Shown: piece after piece, positions 8,701 to 16,305 of the stretch
How the letters are laid out: every line of letters starts with the position of its first letter
How positions within the stretch are numbered: position 1 is the first letter of the stretch
NCBI RefSeq assembly: GCF_900129545.1
Contig: NZ_FQWB01000003.1
Span: forward strand, 248,001-312,000
Length of the DNA stretch: 64,000 nt
Reading direction: 5' to 3'
Source: Flavobacterium fluvii
GTDB taxonomy: Bacteria > Bacteroidota > Bacteroidia > Flavobacteriales > Flavobacteriaceae
The notes under the pieces: generated by a model
Database searches by the model: none
Seen by the model: the letters and a program-made list of their open reading frames with translations, nothing else
What the model was told of the DNA's origin: nothing
Translations under genes and position numbers: made by a program

Positions 8701-8842
8701 AACAAACCTATTGCTTCTAACAAAATATTCTGGTGCTGATCCTGAATCTTCAGGTAGCGCTAGCCAGAATTTGGATGGTTTAGATACAGCCACTCCTCCT
8801 CAGCCTATAACCATTCAATTAGGTGTTAATGTTTCATTCTAA
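5741..8842 (+). CDS. SusC/RagA family TonB-linked outer membrane protein
   Basis: The 1033-residue protein starts MKKILNNLLWLGIFLVSVGINAQ, a clear signal peptide; I chose this ATG over one 51 bases upstream for that reason. A carboxypeptidase-D-like domain follows (about 30-105, LDGTVIDQITNEPIIGASI), then the plug (about 115-225, VGYGTQSRKSVVGSI and the SusC signature ASAIAIYGSRGANG), then the beta-barrel ending in VSF. Such proteins import large ligands with a SusD lid, using TonB energy. No glycan enzymes lie nearby. The Cys-rich leader ORFs and sulfur genes around it suggest an organosulfur or sulfur-containing ligand, which is inference. Confidence 0.93.
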   Translation: MKKILNNLLWLGIFLVSVGINAQKTQPLIQSKLDGTVIDQITNEPIIGASINIKGTTHSVTSDLDGKFYFQTGQKFPYTLIISYIGYKKKEIIVDGSPVLVKLSADVQELTDVLIVGYGTQSRKSVVGSISKIKAEDVKQIPVASFDAQLQGRAPGLQVNTFSGTPGESVKVQVRGTASINASNDPLYVIDGMMVNNNSLATIDLGSKKTSPLADINPADIESIEVLKDASAIAIYGSRGANGIILVTTKRGSYKAEKPKYSFQIAGGLQYADTKKLWDLTTGPEHATLVNEQWINSGIDRPSLNQTYANRPFRPVNEVVNGVAGRGNPEDQQTYDRMERVFRTAELKNYNFDVQGGSDKIRYNIGVGYTDQEGILKPSSFERASGKLNLDIKLSDYVTFSSSNGVYRSFRQQVRGGAGQQAGHLLAALHHPTYLPLTNADGTPARGSIYENIDNLINTNITNISTKSIRYIGNHFLEFAILPNLKFKTSLGVDYNIYDESEFFNDQTIIGGSPNPPGYKKEVNTDYSVFQNENILSYTQVINPKNTITALLGGSFQGTNVDVLSATGQGFPNNSFQQISAASVRTSEQLKSKSTIASFFARVNYSYDDKYFLEGVIRADGSSKFGTNNRWGYFPAIGASWRIKQESFLQNVKSITELKLRLSAGSAGNQNGVNDYASQGLWLGTASYPDNLTSGPKPGTAPFQLENPDLRWEKTTTYNAGIDLGLFDNRVFINLDAYYKYTTDALLYVPIPSSTGYGSSLANAGEVSNKGIEFNLTTTNIKNKDFEWTTNFNISSNINRAEKLISPITFEAREYRRTEVGEPLGSFWLYKQLYVDPQTGDAVFDDVDKDGKLTQADRQLLGNTAPDYFGGFSNNFTYKGFDLNFLFTYQYGNDLFNFNKYILEGGGTRDASRSILASQLDRWQKPGDITNTPRVTSVGNNYNIEQNSRYLEDASFVRLKSFVLGYTLPSDVTRKINLSKVRVFALGTNLLLLTKYSGADPESSGSASQNLDGLDTATPPQPITIQLGVNVSF

Positions 8843-8855
8843 AACAAGAATAATT

Positions 8856-10163
8856 ATGAAAAAAATATTCAAATATTCAATACTTATATTAAGTATTTCA
8901 ATACTGTCTTGCGAAAGCTATCTAGATGTAGAGTCGTTTGACAAAGTTTCTGACGATAATGTGATATTCGATAAAGCTTCATCAGAAACAGCCGTACGAG
9001 GTGCCTATCGATCATTGGCAAGTCTTAACTACAGCAGTGGATTTCAAAACACCATTTTGCAATCAGGTGGGGATGTGAGATCGCTAAACAATGCACAAAC
9101 TGATTTAAATATCATCAATTATGATTTGAGATCAGATATTGGATTTTTGTCAACCTATTGGGCGAATTTTTATAATACGATCAATCGTGCCAATCATGTT
9201 ATACAAAAGGTTCCTTCAGTAAACGATTTAAAATTGACAACAGAACTTCGCAATCAGCTTTTGGGAGAAGCTTATTTTATAAGAGCTTTTTCTTATTTTG
9301 ATTTGGCAAGGGTATATGGAGGTGTGCAACTTTTTTTAACGCCTACTACTATAGCTGCGGATAAATTAGGAGTACCGAGAAGTTCACAAGCTGAAGTTTA
9401 TGCGCAGGTTATAGCCGATTTAAACTTGGCAGAAAGCCTGTTGCCTTCAACAGTAGTAAGAAATAGAGCTACAAAATTCACGGCTTATGCTCTAAAAGCC
9501 AGGGTTCATTTATATCAAAATAAATTTGCAGAAGCAGAGATTGATGTAAACAATGTATTGGCCAATTCGGGTTACAAATTAATTAAACCATTCAATCTTG
9601 CAGCAGGAACTACAGAATCTGTTTTGGAGTTTTCCTATAGTGTAAATGATATTAATTCGGGTTACTCACTGTGGAATACCAGTAATAGGTCTCTGGAGCC
9701 AAAAGCAGTTTTACATAATTTGTTAAACGATCCTACCGTAGGAGGAGGGAGAAAAATTCTTTCAGTTAAAAATGCTGCAGGACAGTTTATAGGAGGAATT
9801 TATCCAACCAATATCTCAACTGCTTATGCAATCAGAACGGCGGAACTTTATCTAATTAGAGCCGAAGCAAGGGCAAGAAAGACAAGTCCAGATTTAACTG
9901 GCGCATTAAGTGATTTGAATATAGTAAGAGAACGTTCAGGATTAGTTAACAGCACGGCAGTGACTAAAGAAGAAATTCTTCTTGCTATTGAAAATGAACG
10001 TCGAGTTGAATTTGCTTTAGAACCTGATAGATGGTTTGATTTGGTTAGAACAGGAAGGGCTAAAACAGTATTAAATATTACTAATCCAGACAAATATATC
10101 TTTCCTATTCCTGCAGGTGAAAGATTGGCAGATCCATCTTTATCACAAAATCCAAGTTATTAA
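8856..10163 (+). CDS. SusD/RagB family nutrient-binding outer membrane lipoprotein
   Basis: The 435-residue protein has a lipoprotein signal (SILILSISILSC, Cys as lipidation site) and SusD features: EAYFIRAFSYFDLARVYGGV and the C-terminal NERRVEFALEPDRWFDLVRTG followed by the FPIPAGE motif. It would sit on the surface as the lid of the SusC barrel encoded 13 bases upstream. The start at 8856 gives the signal peptide; the longer frame from 8823 overlaps susC. At 435 residues it is shorter than typical SusD proteins of about 500. Confidence 0.92.
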   Translation: MKKIFKYSILILSISILSCESYLDVESFDKVSDDNVIFDKASSETAVRGAYRSLASLNYSSGFQNTILQSGGDVRSLNNAQTDLNIINYDLRSDIGFLSTYWANFYNTINRANHVIQKVPSVNDLKLTTELRNQLLGEAYFIRAFSYFDLARVYGGVQLFLTPTTIAADKLGVPRSSQAEVYAQVIADLNLAESLLPSTVVRNRATKFTAYALKARVHLYQNKFAEAEIDVNNVLANSGYKLIKPFNLAAGTTESVLEFSYSVNDINSGYSLWNTSNRSLEPKAVLHNLLNDPTVGGGRKILSVKNAAGQFIGGIYPTNISTAYAIRTAELYLIRAEARARKTSPDLTGALSDLNIVRERSGLVNSTAVTKEEILLAIENERRVEFALEPDRWFDLVRTGRAKTVLNITNPDKYIFPIPAGERLADPSLSQNPSY

Positions 10164-10169
10164 TAATCC

Positions 10170-10212
10170 CAAAGTCTTTTTAAGTTTTCTATTTTGACTT
10201 AAAAAGACTTTG
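10170..10212 (+). terminator. 16-bp inverted repeat between susD and doxX-like gene 1
   Basis: Arms CAAAGTCTTTTTAAGT (10170-10185) and ACTTAAAAAGACTTTG (10197-10212) pair perfectly. The T content after the stem is modest, so it is likely a partial terminator or a 3'-end stabiliser that lets susCD be expressed more than the downstream genes. Confidence 0.65.
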
Positions 10213-10236
10213 TTAATTCTATTAAAACCTATTATC

Positions 10237-11664
10237 ATGAGTAAAATAATAACTAATCCGGAAACCAATTCATTTAAGAAGATCCGGTATTTTATAAGCA
10301 AACGTTTGAATAGCATTGCTAGTCCTGGGCAGATTCATCAGGAATGGAAAGAATGGGAGAAAAATCTTTTTCGTTTCTTTTTTATATTCTTGATTCTACT
10401 TAGTGTACCATTGGACTGGAATTTTTTTGGAGATCTATTTTCAATAAATTGGATTGATTTTCATTTTCATGATTTATTTAGATTAACCAAATACCAGATT
10501 CAGTTTATTCCACAAGACAAATTACCACTTTATGGTATTGGGAGTTTTGCCAATTGGGGAATAGCTATTCTTATCTCGGCAATTGGAGCAGTGATTTGGG
10601 CAAAACTGGACACTACCCGAAAACAATACGTTGTTTTGTATTATTGGCTTCGCGTTGTTGTTCGTTATAGACTAGCCGTAATTCTTGTTACTTATGGTTT
10701 TATAAAGGTTTTTCCTTTGCAAATGCCATATCCATCTTTAAGTAATCTGCTCACCAATTATGGCGATTTTTTTTCTTGGAAAATTTATTTCCAAACGGTA
10801 GGTATTGCACCTAAATACGAAACGTTTTTAGGTTTCGTAGAAATCTTGGCAGCTTTTCTTCTTTTTAATAGAAAAACGGCAACCATTGGTGTAGGATTGA
10901 TTTTTGGATTTATTGGTAATGTGGCAGTTGTTAACGGATTGTATGATGTTGGCGAATTGGTAAACAGCAGCTTCATAGTATTGTTGGCAACCTTTTTATT
11001 TGCATATGACATACCAAGATTATATAATTTGTTAATTCAAGAAGTGCCAACATATGCCAATAAACTGGTGCCAAATTTTTCAGATGATTTTCTAAGGAAA
11101 ACGCGATTAGTATTGAAATCTGCTTTTCTGGTTTTTGTATTGCTTTTTGGTTTCAAATCCTATCAAAATTATGCAAATGACCCTTATAAAGTTCCTCAAA
11201 CACCAGGTTTGGAAAAGGCGTATGGCTATTATAACGTGAAAGATTTTATCCTGGATAATGATACAATACCCTATTCTAAAACCGATGCTAACAGATGGCA
11301 AGACGTGGTATTTGAAAAATGGTCCACGATATCAATTAAAATAAACCGACCTGTCAAAGTAGATTTCTCTAGCGGAGAATCGGCATCAGGAAAAGACATC
11401 GACAGGAATTATGAATTAGTTGGACTCTCTGGGCGCCATTATTTTTATTATGAAATAGACACAGTCAAACATACTTTAGCTCTACAAAATAAAAATAAAA
11501 ACCACCGTTCAGAAAAGTTGTTGCTTACCTATGCAAGACCCAGCGATTCTACCATAGTTCTTTCGGGCACAAATGAAAATAAGCAATCAATACGCGTTGT
11601 TTTGAATAAAATCAATAAAAAATACATGATGTTCGAAGGGCGTCGAAAAGAGGTGAAGTTATAA
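10237..11664 (+). CDS. DoxX-like membrane protein 1
   Basis: This 475-residue protein has about seven membrane segments between residues 40 and 320, including a pair of the DoxX type (FLGFVEILAAFLLFNRKTAT). A C-terminal soluble domain (about 320-475) opens with TPGLEKAYGYYNVKDF. The next gene encodes a paralogue with the same plan. DoxX relatives include thiosulfate:quinone oxidoreductase subunits and other redox membrane proteins, but I see no catalytic residues that fix a reaction. The ATG at 10237 fits better than one 27 bases upstream. Its place behind susCD with Cys-codon leaders suggests a periplasmic or membrane redox step on the imported compound (inference). Confidence 0.7.
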   Translation: MSKIITNPETNSFKKIRYFISKRLNSIASPGQIHQEWKEWEKNLFRFFFIFLILLSVPLDWNFFGDLFSINWIDFHFHDLFRLTKYQIQFIPQDKLPLYGIGSFANWGIAILISAIGAVIWAKLDTTRKQYVVLYYWLRVVVRYRLAVILVTYGFIKVFPLQMPYPSLSNLLTNYGDFFSWKIYFQTVGIAPKYETFLGFVEILAAFLLFNRKTATIGVGLIFGFIGNVAVVNGLYDVGELVNSSFIVLLATFLFAYDIPRLYNLLIQEVPTYANKLVPNFSDDFLRKTRLVLKSAFLVFVLLFGFKSYQNYANDPYKVPQTPGLEKAYGYYNVKDFILDNDTIPYSKTDANRWQDVVFEKWSTISIKINRPVKVDFSSGESASGKDIDRNYELVGLSGRHYFYYEIDTVKHTLALQNKNKNHRSEKLLLTYARPSDSTIVLSGTNENKQSIRVVLNKINKKYMMFEGRRKEVKL

Positions 11665-11699
11665 TAACAGATCATTTTAATAATATAAATTTTAATAGT

Positions 11700-13220
11700 A
11701 TGTCAACAGATATAAATTCGGAAGTCTTAGATGTTCCACAGGATATAAGGCCAATAGATGTCGATAAAGTAGAAACATCAAAAAAATCGCGGAAGTGGAA
11801 ACCTTATGAAAAAGTAGCGTTTAGAATAGGTTTTATATATATGCTTATTTTGTGTATACCAACATATCCAAAGTTTTATACGCATTTATTCAAATTAGAG
11901 TTTTTTAAAATAACCTATCATGATTTTCAGTCAATTGTAGCTTTTTGGCCTCCGCAATTTGTTTTGATAGAATCGGAGGAAGGTGTTTTTGGACTTCTCA
12001 ATTACATCAATTTGATATTGGCATTATTGGTTGCAATTGTTGGAGCATCAATATGGACTTTACTGGACAAGAAAAGGATAGAGTACAACAAACTTTATTA
12101 TTATATTCTGGTATTGGCTCGTTATCGTTTGGCTTATGGCATGATTGGCTGGGGTTTAAAAAAATTATTTCCAATGCAAATGGTATTTCCAACAGTAGGA
12201 ATGTTGAATACTCCATTTATTGATATGGCAGAGAAAAAACTGTATTGGTCGCATGTGGGAATTTCTTTTGAATATACCGTGTTTTTAGGCTTTGCCGAGA
12301 TTTTTCCAGGATTATTGCTTTTAAATAGAAAAACGGCTGGATTAGGAGCTGCTTTGGCGGCAGTGGTTACATTTAATATATGTATTGCCAATCATGCATA
12401 TGATGCAGGAGTAGGTGTGCCGGCAGCTTATTTTTCGATTATTGGAGTTTTTATTGCTTGGTATGATTGGCGTAATATATGGAAATTGCTTGTGGGAGAA
12501 AAAGATGTATTACAACCTTTTAGATACCATCCAGTACTTACGGAGAGATGGCAAAAAAACCTGACTACAGGTTTAAAATGGACATTTAATTTTCTATTTG
12601 TACCTGTAGCAGCTGGATTATGGGCTTATGGATTTTTTTATGGCAATAATTACAATATACCAAGCACACCTGGGTTGGCTGGAACTAAGGGTTATTATAA
12701 CGTCACCGAATATCGATTGAATAACAAAATCATTCCATATACACCTCAAGATTCTTTGAGATGGCAAGATGCCACATTCGAAAGCTGGTCATCACTTAGT
12801 TATAAAACAAATAGAGGAGCCATTGCTGATAGAATGATTGGGTATTCTCCGCTTCGTGTGAAGAATGATAAAAAGAATTCTAAACTCAATCAGGTAAATA
12901 CACAAAATTCGGATGAACTAAGCAAAGAAAAAAAGGATAGGGATTTGGGTGTCACTCGCTGGGAAGTGGGAGGTATGGCTGGAGAAAGAAGATATTTTTA
13001 TTATAAAGCAGATACGATAAAACACGTTCTTTATTTGCAGAATAAAAATAAATACCACGAGGATGAAACCCAGGTACTGCATTACAGCAGACCAACAGCA
13101 GACCGAATCATTCTTAAGGGAATTAATGAGTTCAAGGATTCCATTTATGTAGTATTGGACAGGTCAAACAAAAAATATCCTTTAGTAGAAGGAAGACAAA
13201 GCAATATAAAAGCATTTTAG
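11700..13220 (+). CDS. DoxX-like membrane protein 2 (paralogue)
   Basis: This 506-residue protein aligns by eye with the previous one. Shared blocks are FLGFAEIFPGLLLLNRKTAG in the membrane part, then TPGLAGTKGYYNVTEYRLN, RWQDATFESWSS and HVLYLQNKNKYH in the C-terminal domain. It has a longer hydrophilic N-terminus (about 40 residues) and an insert of about 40 charged residues near 400. Tandem paralogues suggest a heterodimer in the inner membrane. It is 35 bases from its partner and 12 bases from the oxidoreductase gene. Reaction and ligand are unknown. Confidence 0.7.
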   Translation: MSTDINSEVLDVPQDIRPIDVDKVETSKKSRKWKPYEKVAFRIGFIYMLILCIPTYPKFYTHLFKLEFFKITYHDFQSIVAFWPPQFVLIESEEGVFGLLNYINLILALLVAIVGASIWTLLDKKRIEYNKLYYYILVLARYRLAYGMIGWGLKKLFPMQMVFPTVGMLNTPFIDMAEKKLYWSHVGISFEYTVFLGFAEIFPGLLLLNRKTAGLGAALAAVVTFNICIANHAYDAGVGVPAAYFSIIGVFIAWYDWRNIWKLLVGEKDVLQPFRYHPVLTERWQKNLTTGLKWTFNFLFVPVAAGLWAYGFFYGNNYNIPSTPGLAGTKGYYNVTEYRLNNKIIPYTPQDSLRWQDATFESWSSLSYKTNRGAIADRMIGYSPLRVKNDKKNSKLNQVNTQNSDELSKEKKDRDLGVTRWEVGGMAGERRYFYYKADTIKHVLYLQNKNKYHEDETQVLHYSRPTADRIILKGINEFKDSIYVVLDRSNKKYPLVEGRQSNIKAF

Positions 13221-13232
13221 CAACACAAAGAA

Positions 13233-14666
13233 ATGAGCAAAAAAGATTTTGATGCCATAGTGGTGGGATCTGGTCCCAATGGGTTGTCGGCAGCCATAAC
13301 TATGCAGAAAGCAGGTCTTTCGGTATTGATTGTGGAAGCCAAACCAACTATTGGCGGTGGTATGCGCACAGCCGAATTGACCTTGCCTGGTTTTAAGCAT
13401 GACATCTGTTCGGCGATTCATCCCATGGCAATGGGTTCGCCTTTTTTTGCAAATTTGCCATTGCACGAACACGGATTGGAATTTGTTCATGCGCCATTGC
13501 CCGCAGCTCATCCTTTTGATAATGGGAAAGCCGCTATTTTATCCCGGTCGATTGAGGAAACTGCTTTGTCTTTAGGGAAAGATGGAAAAGCCTATTTGGA
13601 TCTTGTCCAGCCTTTGGTGGAATCCTGGCCCAAGATTGTAGATGATACTTTGGGACCTTTGGGTATTCCGAAGCATCCTTTGCTACTGGCCCAGTTTGGT
13701 TTAAAAGCGATGCAGCCAGCGAGTTGGATTGCAAAAAGTTTTGAAACAGAAAAAGCAAAAGGATTGTGGGCAGGAATGACGGCTCATTCGATACAGCCTT
13801 TGACGAATTATTCTTCGGCGGCAATCGGGATGGTGTTGTCGGCAGTTGGGCATTTGCATGGTTGGCCAATTCCAAAAGGAGGTTCGCAATCTATTGCCGA
13901 TGCGTTGGCTTCTTATTTTATTTCCCTTGGCGGAAAAATCGAAACTAATTTTTTGGTAAAATCATTGGATCAGTTACCTTCTTCGGATGCCGTTTTGTTT
14001 GATGTCACGCCAAAACAATTGTTGCAAATAGCCGGGGAGAAATTTTCTCCATTGTACAAATGGCAATTGGGACGGTATCGTTATGGAATGGGGGTTTTTA
14101 AAATTGATTGGGCGTTGGATGGTGCAATACCTTTTACAGCTTCGGAATGCAATAAAGCGGCAACGGTTCATTTGGGAAACACCTTCAATGAGATAGCCGC
14201 TGGAGAACAATTGGCATCATCAGGCGGACATCCCGAAAAACCTTTTGTGTTGCTGGCCCAGCAAAGTCTATTTGATTCGACAAGAGCACCAAAAGGCAAA
14301 CACACCGCTTGGGCTTATTGTCACGTGCCAAACGGTTCCACAGTCGATATGACTGCTGCCATTGAAAATCAGGTGGAACGTTTTGCACCCGGATTCAAAG
14401 ACCAGATTTTGGCAAAAAATGTCATGAATTCATCTCAAATAGAAGCCTATAATCCGAATTATATTGGAGGTGATATCAACGGCGGCATCATTGATATCGG
14501 ACAGTTGTTTACTCGTCCGGCCTTGCGTCTTTCTCCTTATCGCACTTCTGCAAAAGGAATTTACATCTGTTCCTCTTCTACACCTCCAGGAGGCGGAGTT
14601 CATGGAATGTGTGGCTATCACGCGGCCAAAACAGCTTTGGAAGATGTTTTTAACATTGAAATATAA
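13233..14666 (+). CDS. phytoene-dehydrogenase-like FAD-dependent oxidoreductase
   Basis: The 477-residue protein begins with an FAD-binding Rossmann motif (AIVVGSGPNGLSAA) followed by the IGGGMRTAE dinucleotide turn typical of the CrtI/phytoene desaturase-like group. The C-terminal FAD segment (GIYICSSSTPPGGGVHGMCG) is also present. No other carotenoid gene is in the window, so a carotenoid role is not supported. As the last gene of the susCD-DoxX-DoxX operon it may act with the DoxX-like proteins, passing electrons to or from their substrate. It has no signal peptide and is likely cytoplasmic. Confidence 0.82.
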   Translation: MSKKDFDAIVVGSGPNGLSAAITMQKAGLSVLIVEAKPTIGGGMRTAELTLPGFKHDICSAIHPMAMGSPFFANLPLHEHGLEFVHAPLPAAHPFDNGKAAILSRSIEETALSLGKDGKAYLDLVQPLVESWPKIVDDTLGPLGIPKHPLLLAQFGLKAMQPASWIAKSFETEKAKGLWAGMTAHSIQPLTNYSSAAIGMVLSAVGHLHGWPIPKGGSQSIADALASYFISLGGKIETNFLVKSLDQLPSSDAVLFDVTPKQLLQIAGEKFSPLYKWQLGRYRYGMGVFKIDWALDGAIPFTASECNKAATVHLGNTFNEIAAGEQLASSGGHPEKPFVLLAQQSLFDSTRAPKGKHTAWAYCHVPNGSTVDMTAAIENQVERFAPGFKDQILAKNVMNSSQIEAYNPNYIGGDINGGIIDIGQLFTRPALRLSPYRTSAKGIYICSSSTPPGGGVHGMCGYHAAKTALEDVFNIEI

Positions 14667-14672
14667 GATAAT

Positions 14673-14741
14673 ATGAAATCGCCATTAAAAAGAAGTTTGC
14701 GTAAGCAAACACCAATGAGAAAAAGGCGATACCATATGTGA
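14673..14741 (+). CDS. tiny basic ORF between oxidoreductase and TIGR01777 gene
   Basis: A 22-codon ORF, MKSPLKRSLRKQTPMRKRRY then HM and stop, begins six bases after the oxidoreductase stop. It has ten Lys/Arg residues. The same stretch holds a perfect stem GTTTGC-GTAA-GCAAAC (14695-14710) and an outer stem TCGCC/GGCGA (14679-14683, 14725-14729). It may be a small protein, a regulatory uORF or simply structured RNA; the sequence cannot decide. Confidence 0.3.
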   Translation: MKSPLKRSLRKQTPMRKRRYHM

Positions 14742-14769
14742 CCGCTGAAAAATAAAATTTACACATATG
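14733..14769 (+). promoter_or_regulatory. inverted repeat enclosing the start codon of the next gene
   Basis: CATATGTG (14733-14740) is the exact reverse complement of CACATATG (14762-14769), which contains the ATG of the following CDS. Folding would hide that start codon, and translation of the 22-codon ORF, whose stop codon overlaps the first arm, would open it. Confidence 0.5.
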
Positions 14770-15690
14770 AAACAGAAAATAATCATAGCTGGTGGAACTG
14801 GTTTTTTAGGAAGTTCACTTCGTAATAAATATAGTAACGAAGATACTGAAATAGTAATTTTAAGCAGGAAACCATATTCTCATAAGGAGGGAAATATTTC
14901 TTATGTTCATTGGGATGCAAAAACATTGGGCAATTGGACATCTTGTTTGGAAGGAAGTACCGTCATTATCAACCTGGTTGGAAAATCGGTTAATTGCAGG
15001 TATACAGAAGAAAACAAAAAGGAACTTATTGCTTCAAGAGTCGATGCCACGGCTATCATTGGTAAAGCAATAAGTATAAGTGAAAACCCTCCCAAAGTAT
15101 GGATTAACGCAGGTTCTGCTGCTATTTTTGGAGATGCTGGTTTAGTGGTTAAAAATGAAAATTCGACACCGGGAATTGGTTTCTCTCCCCAGATTTGCAA
15201 GGAATGGGAAAAGGCATTTTATAAAACAGAAACGCCAAAAACCAGAAAAGTTTTTTTGAGAATAGGATTGGTTTTGCAAAGAGGCGGAGGTATTTTGAAA
15301 CCTTTTCTGAATTTAGCTCGATTTGGTTTAGGTGGAAAAATAGGATCAGGCAAGCAATACATGTCATGGATACACGAAGAGGATTTTGCGAATATTATAG
15401 ATTGGGTTATCCAAGAGAAAAGTATTGAGGGGATTCTACATTGCGCCAGTCCTTATCCAGTTACCAATAAAGAATTTATGAAATCCATGCGTTCAGCAGT
15501 TTCAATACCATTTGGCTTGCCTAATCCAGAATTTTTAATCAGGTTAGGAGCTGTTTTTATTGGAACTGAACCCGAATTGGTTTTATCGGGCAGGAGGGTT
15601 GTATCCAGAATATTGGAAGAAAATAATTTTAAATTTAAGTATCCTCATTTAGCTGATGCCGTTCGACAATTGGCTAAAAATAAAGAATAA
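14767..15690 (+). CDS. TIGR01777 family NAD(P)-dependent epimerase-like protein
   Basis: The 307-residue protein starts with a Rossmann glycine motif (IIIAGGTGFLGSSL), then INLVGKSVNCRYTEENKKE and SAAIFGDA, features of the TIGR01777 (YfcH/SulA-like) branch of extended short-chain dehydrogenases. The family's substrate is unknown; it probably binds NAD(P) in the cytoplasm. The C-terminal LVLSGRRVVSRILEE region (DUF1731) is complete, so the gene is intact. It begins 100 bases after the oxidoreductase, behind an RNA structure that includes its start codon. Confidence 0.85.
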   Translation: MKQKIIIAGGTGFLGSSLRNKYSNEDTEIVILSRKPYSHKEGNISYVHWDAKTLGNWTSCLEGSTVIINLVGKSVNCRYTEENKKELIASRVDATAIIGKAISISENPPKVWINAGSAAIFGDAGLVVKNENSTPGIGFSPQICKEWEKAFYKTETPKTRKVFLRIGLVLQRGGGILKPFLNLARFGLGGKIGSGKQYMSWIHEEDFANIIDWVIQEKSIEGILHCASPYPVTNKEFMKSMRSAVSIPFGLPNPEFLIRLGAVFIGTEPELVLSGRRVVSRILEENNFKFKYPHLADAVRQLAKNKE

Positions 15691-15733
15691 ATACTCGGTC
15701 AAAAATTAGCATCTAATTTAATACTAAAAAAAA

Positions 15734-15889
15734 ATGGATCAAATAAACATCAATTCAGTACCCACCATACCAATGGGAATTCCAAAAAAGCTTGCTGAAA
15801 TTTCTTGGTTTAGTGATGTTGTTGCCAGCGATAAAAAATCTTTTGATAACAAGAATATTGGATATGATAAAGATTTGAAAAACAGTTAA
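15734..15889 (+). CDS. small ORF of unknown function
   Basis: A 51-residue ORF (MDQININSVPTIPMG at its start) follows the TIGR01777 gene by 43 bases, with an A-rich leader as real genes here have. I do not recognise it. It has no membrane segment and could be a small protein or the remains of a longer gene, since the following 150 bases carry no continuing frame. Confidence 0.35.
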   Translation: MDQININSVPTIPMGIPKKLAEISWFSDVVASDKKSFDNKNIGYDKDLKNS

Positions 15890-16208
15890 AGAATTTCCAA
15901 CCTTGATTTCATGTCAGAAAGGAAAAATAGCTTTCAAAAATAGGGTTCGGAGAATTTCAAAAAAGAGGTGGATTTAGCTTTAGTTCAAAAACAAGACTAA
16001 AGTTTCCAGAGATATAAATTTTTTTGCCTGAAGGGGATTTCATATTGTGGTGATATGGAGTCCCTTTTTTAGTTTATTTTTGTTTTCAAACGGCAAAGTT
16101 TGCATAATTTCGAAAAAAATGATGCTATTTAAATTGTTGTTTTTTAGTTTTTTAGGGGTTGTCAATGGTTTGAATACTATTTTGAAATTAAAAAAATAGA
16201 ACCCAAAA
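15890..16208. other. intergenic spacer
   Basis: No gene is supported here. The stretch holds the hairpin terminator at 16031-16070 and AT-rich sequence leading to the promoter at 16209. Confidence 0.6.
16031..16070 (+). terminator. terminator after the TIGR01777 region
   Basis: AAGGGGATTTCATAT and ATATGGAGTCCCTTTTTT form an imperfect stem followed by a T run. It separates the SusCD region from the YeiH-cysE-cysK unit. Confidence 0.65.
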
Positions 16209-16239
16209 TTGGGTAGTTCGTATTTTTAACATACATTTG
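16209..16239 (+). promoter_or_regulatory. promoter of YeiH-cysE-cysK unit
   Basis: TTGGG at 16209-16213 and TACATTTG at 16232-16239 match the -33/-7 pattern of this phylum. The surrounding bases (TATTTTTAA before the -7 element) resemble those of the SusC promoter, and an operator copy follows directly. Confidence 0.7.
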
Positions 16240-16258
16240 TTCTACTAATTCGATAGAG
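16240..16258. promoter_or_regulatory. putative sulfur-regulon operator, YeiH site
   Basis: TTCTACTAATTCGATAGAG fits TTCTA-N9-TAGA and sits at the same distance from the -7 element as the SusC site. Confidence 0.62.
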
Positions 16259-16305
16259 TTAATTAATTTAAAAAATAGATAACATAAAAAAAGTAGATTA
16301 ATAAA

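Noticed and set aside
13233..14666. Carotenoid pathway gene (crtI)
   Set aside because: The fold is CrtI-like, but no crtB, crtY or crtZ is near and the operon setting is sulfur-linked; the general name is kept.
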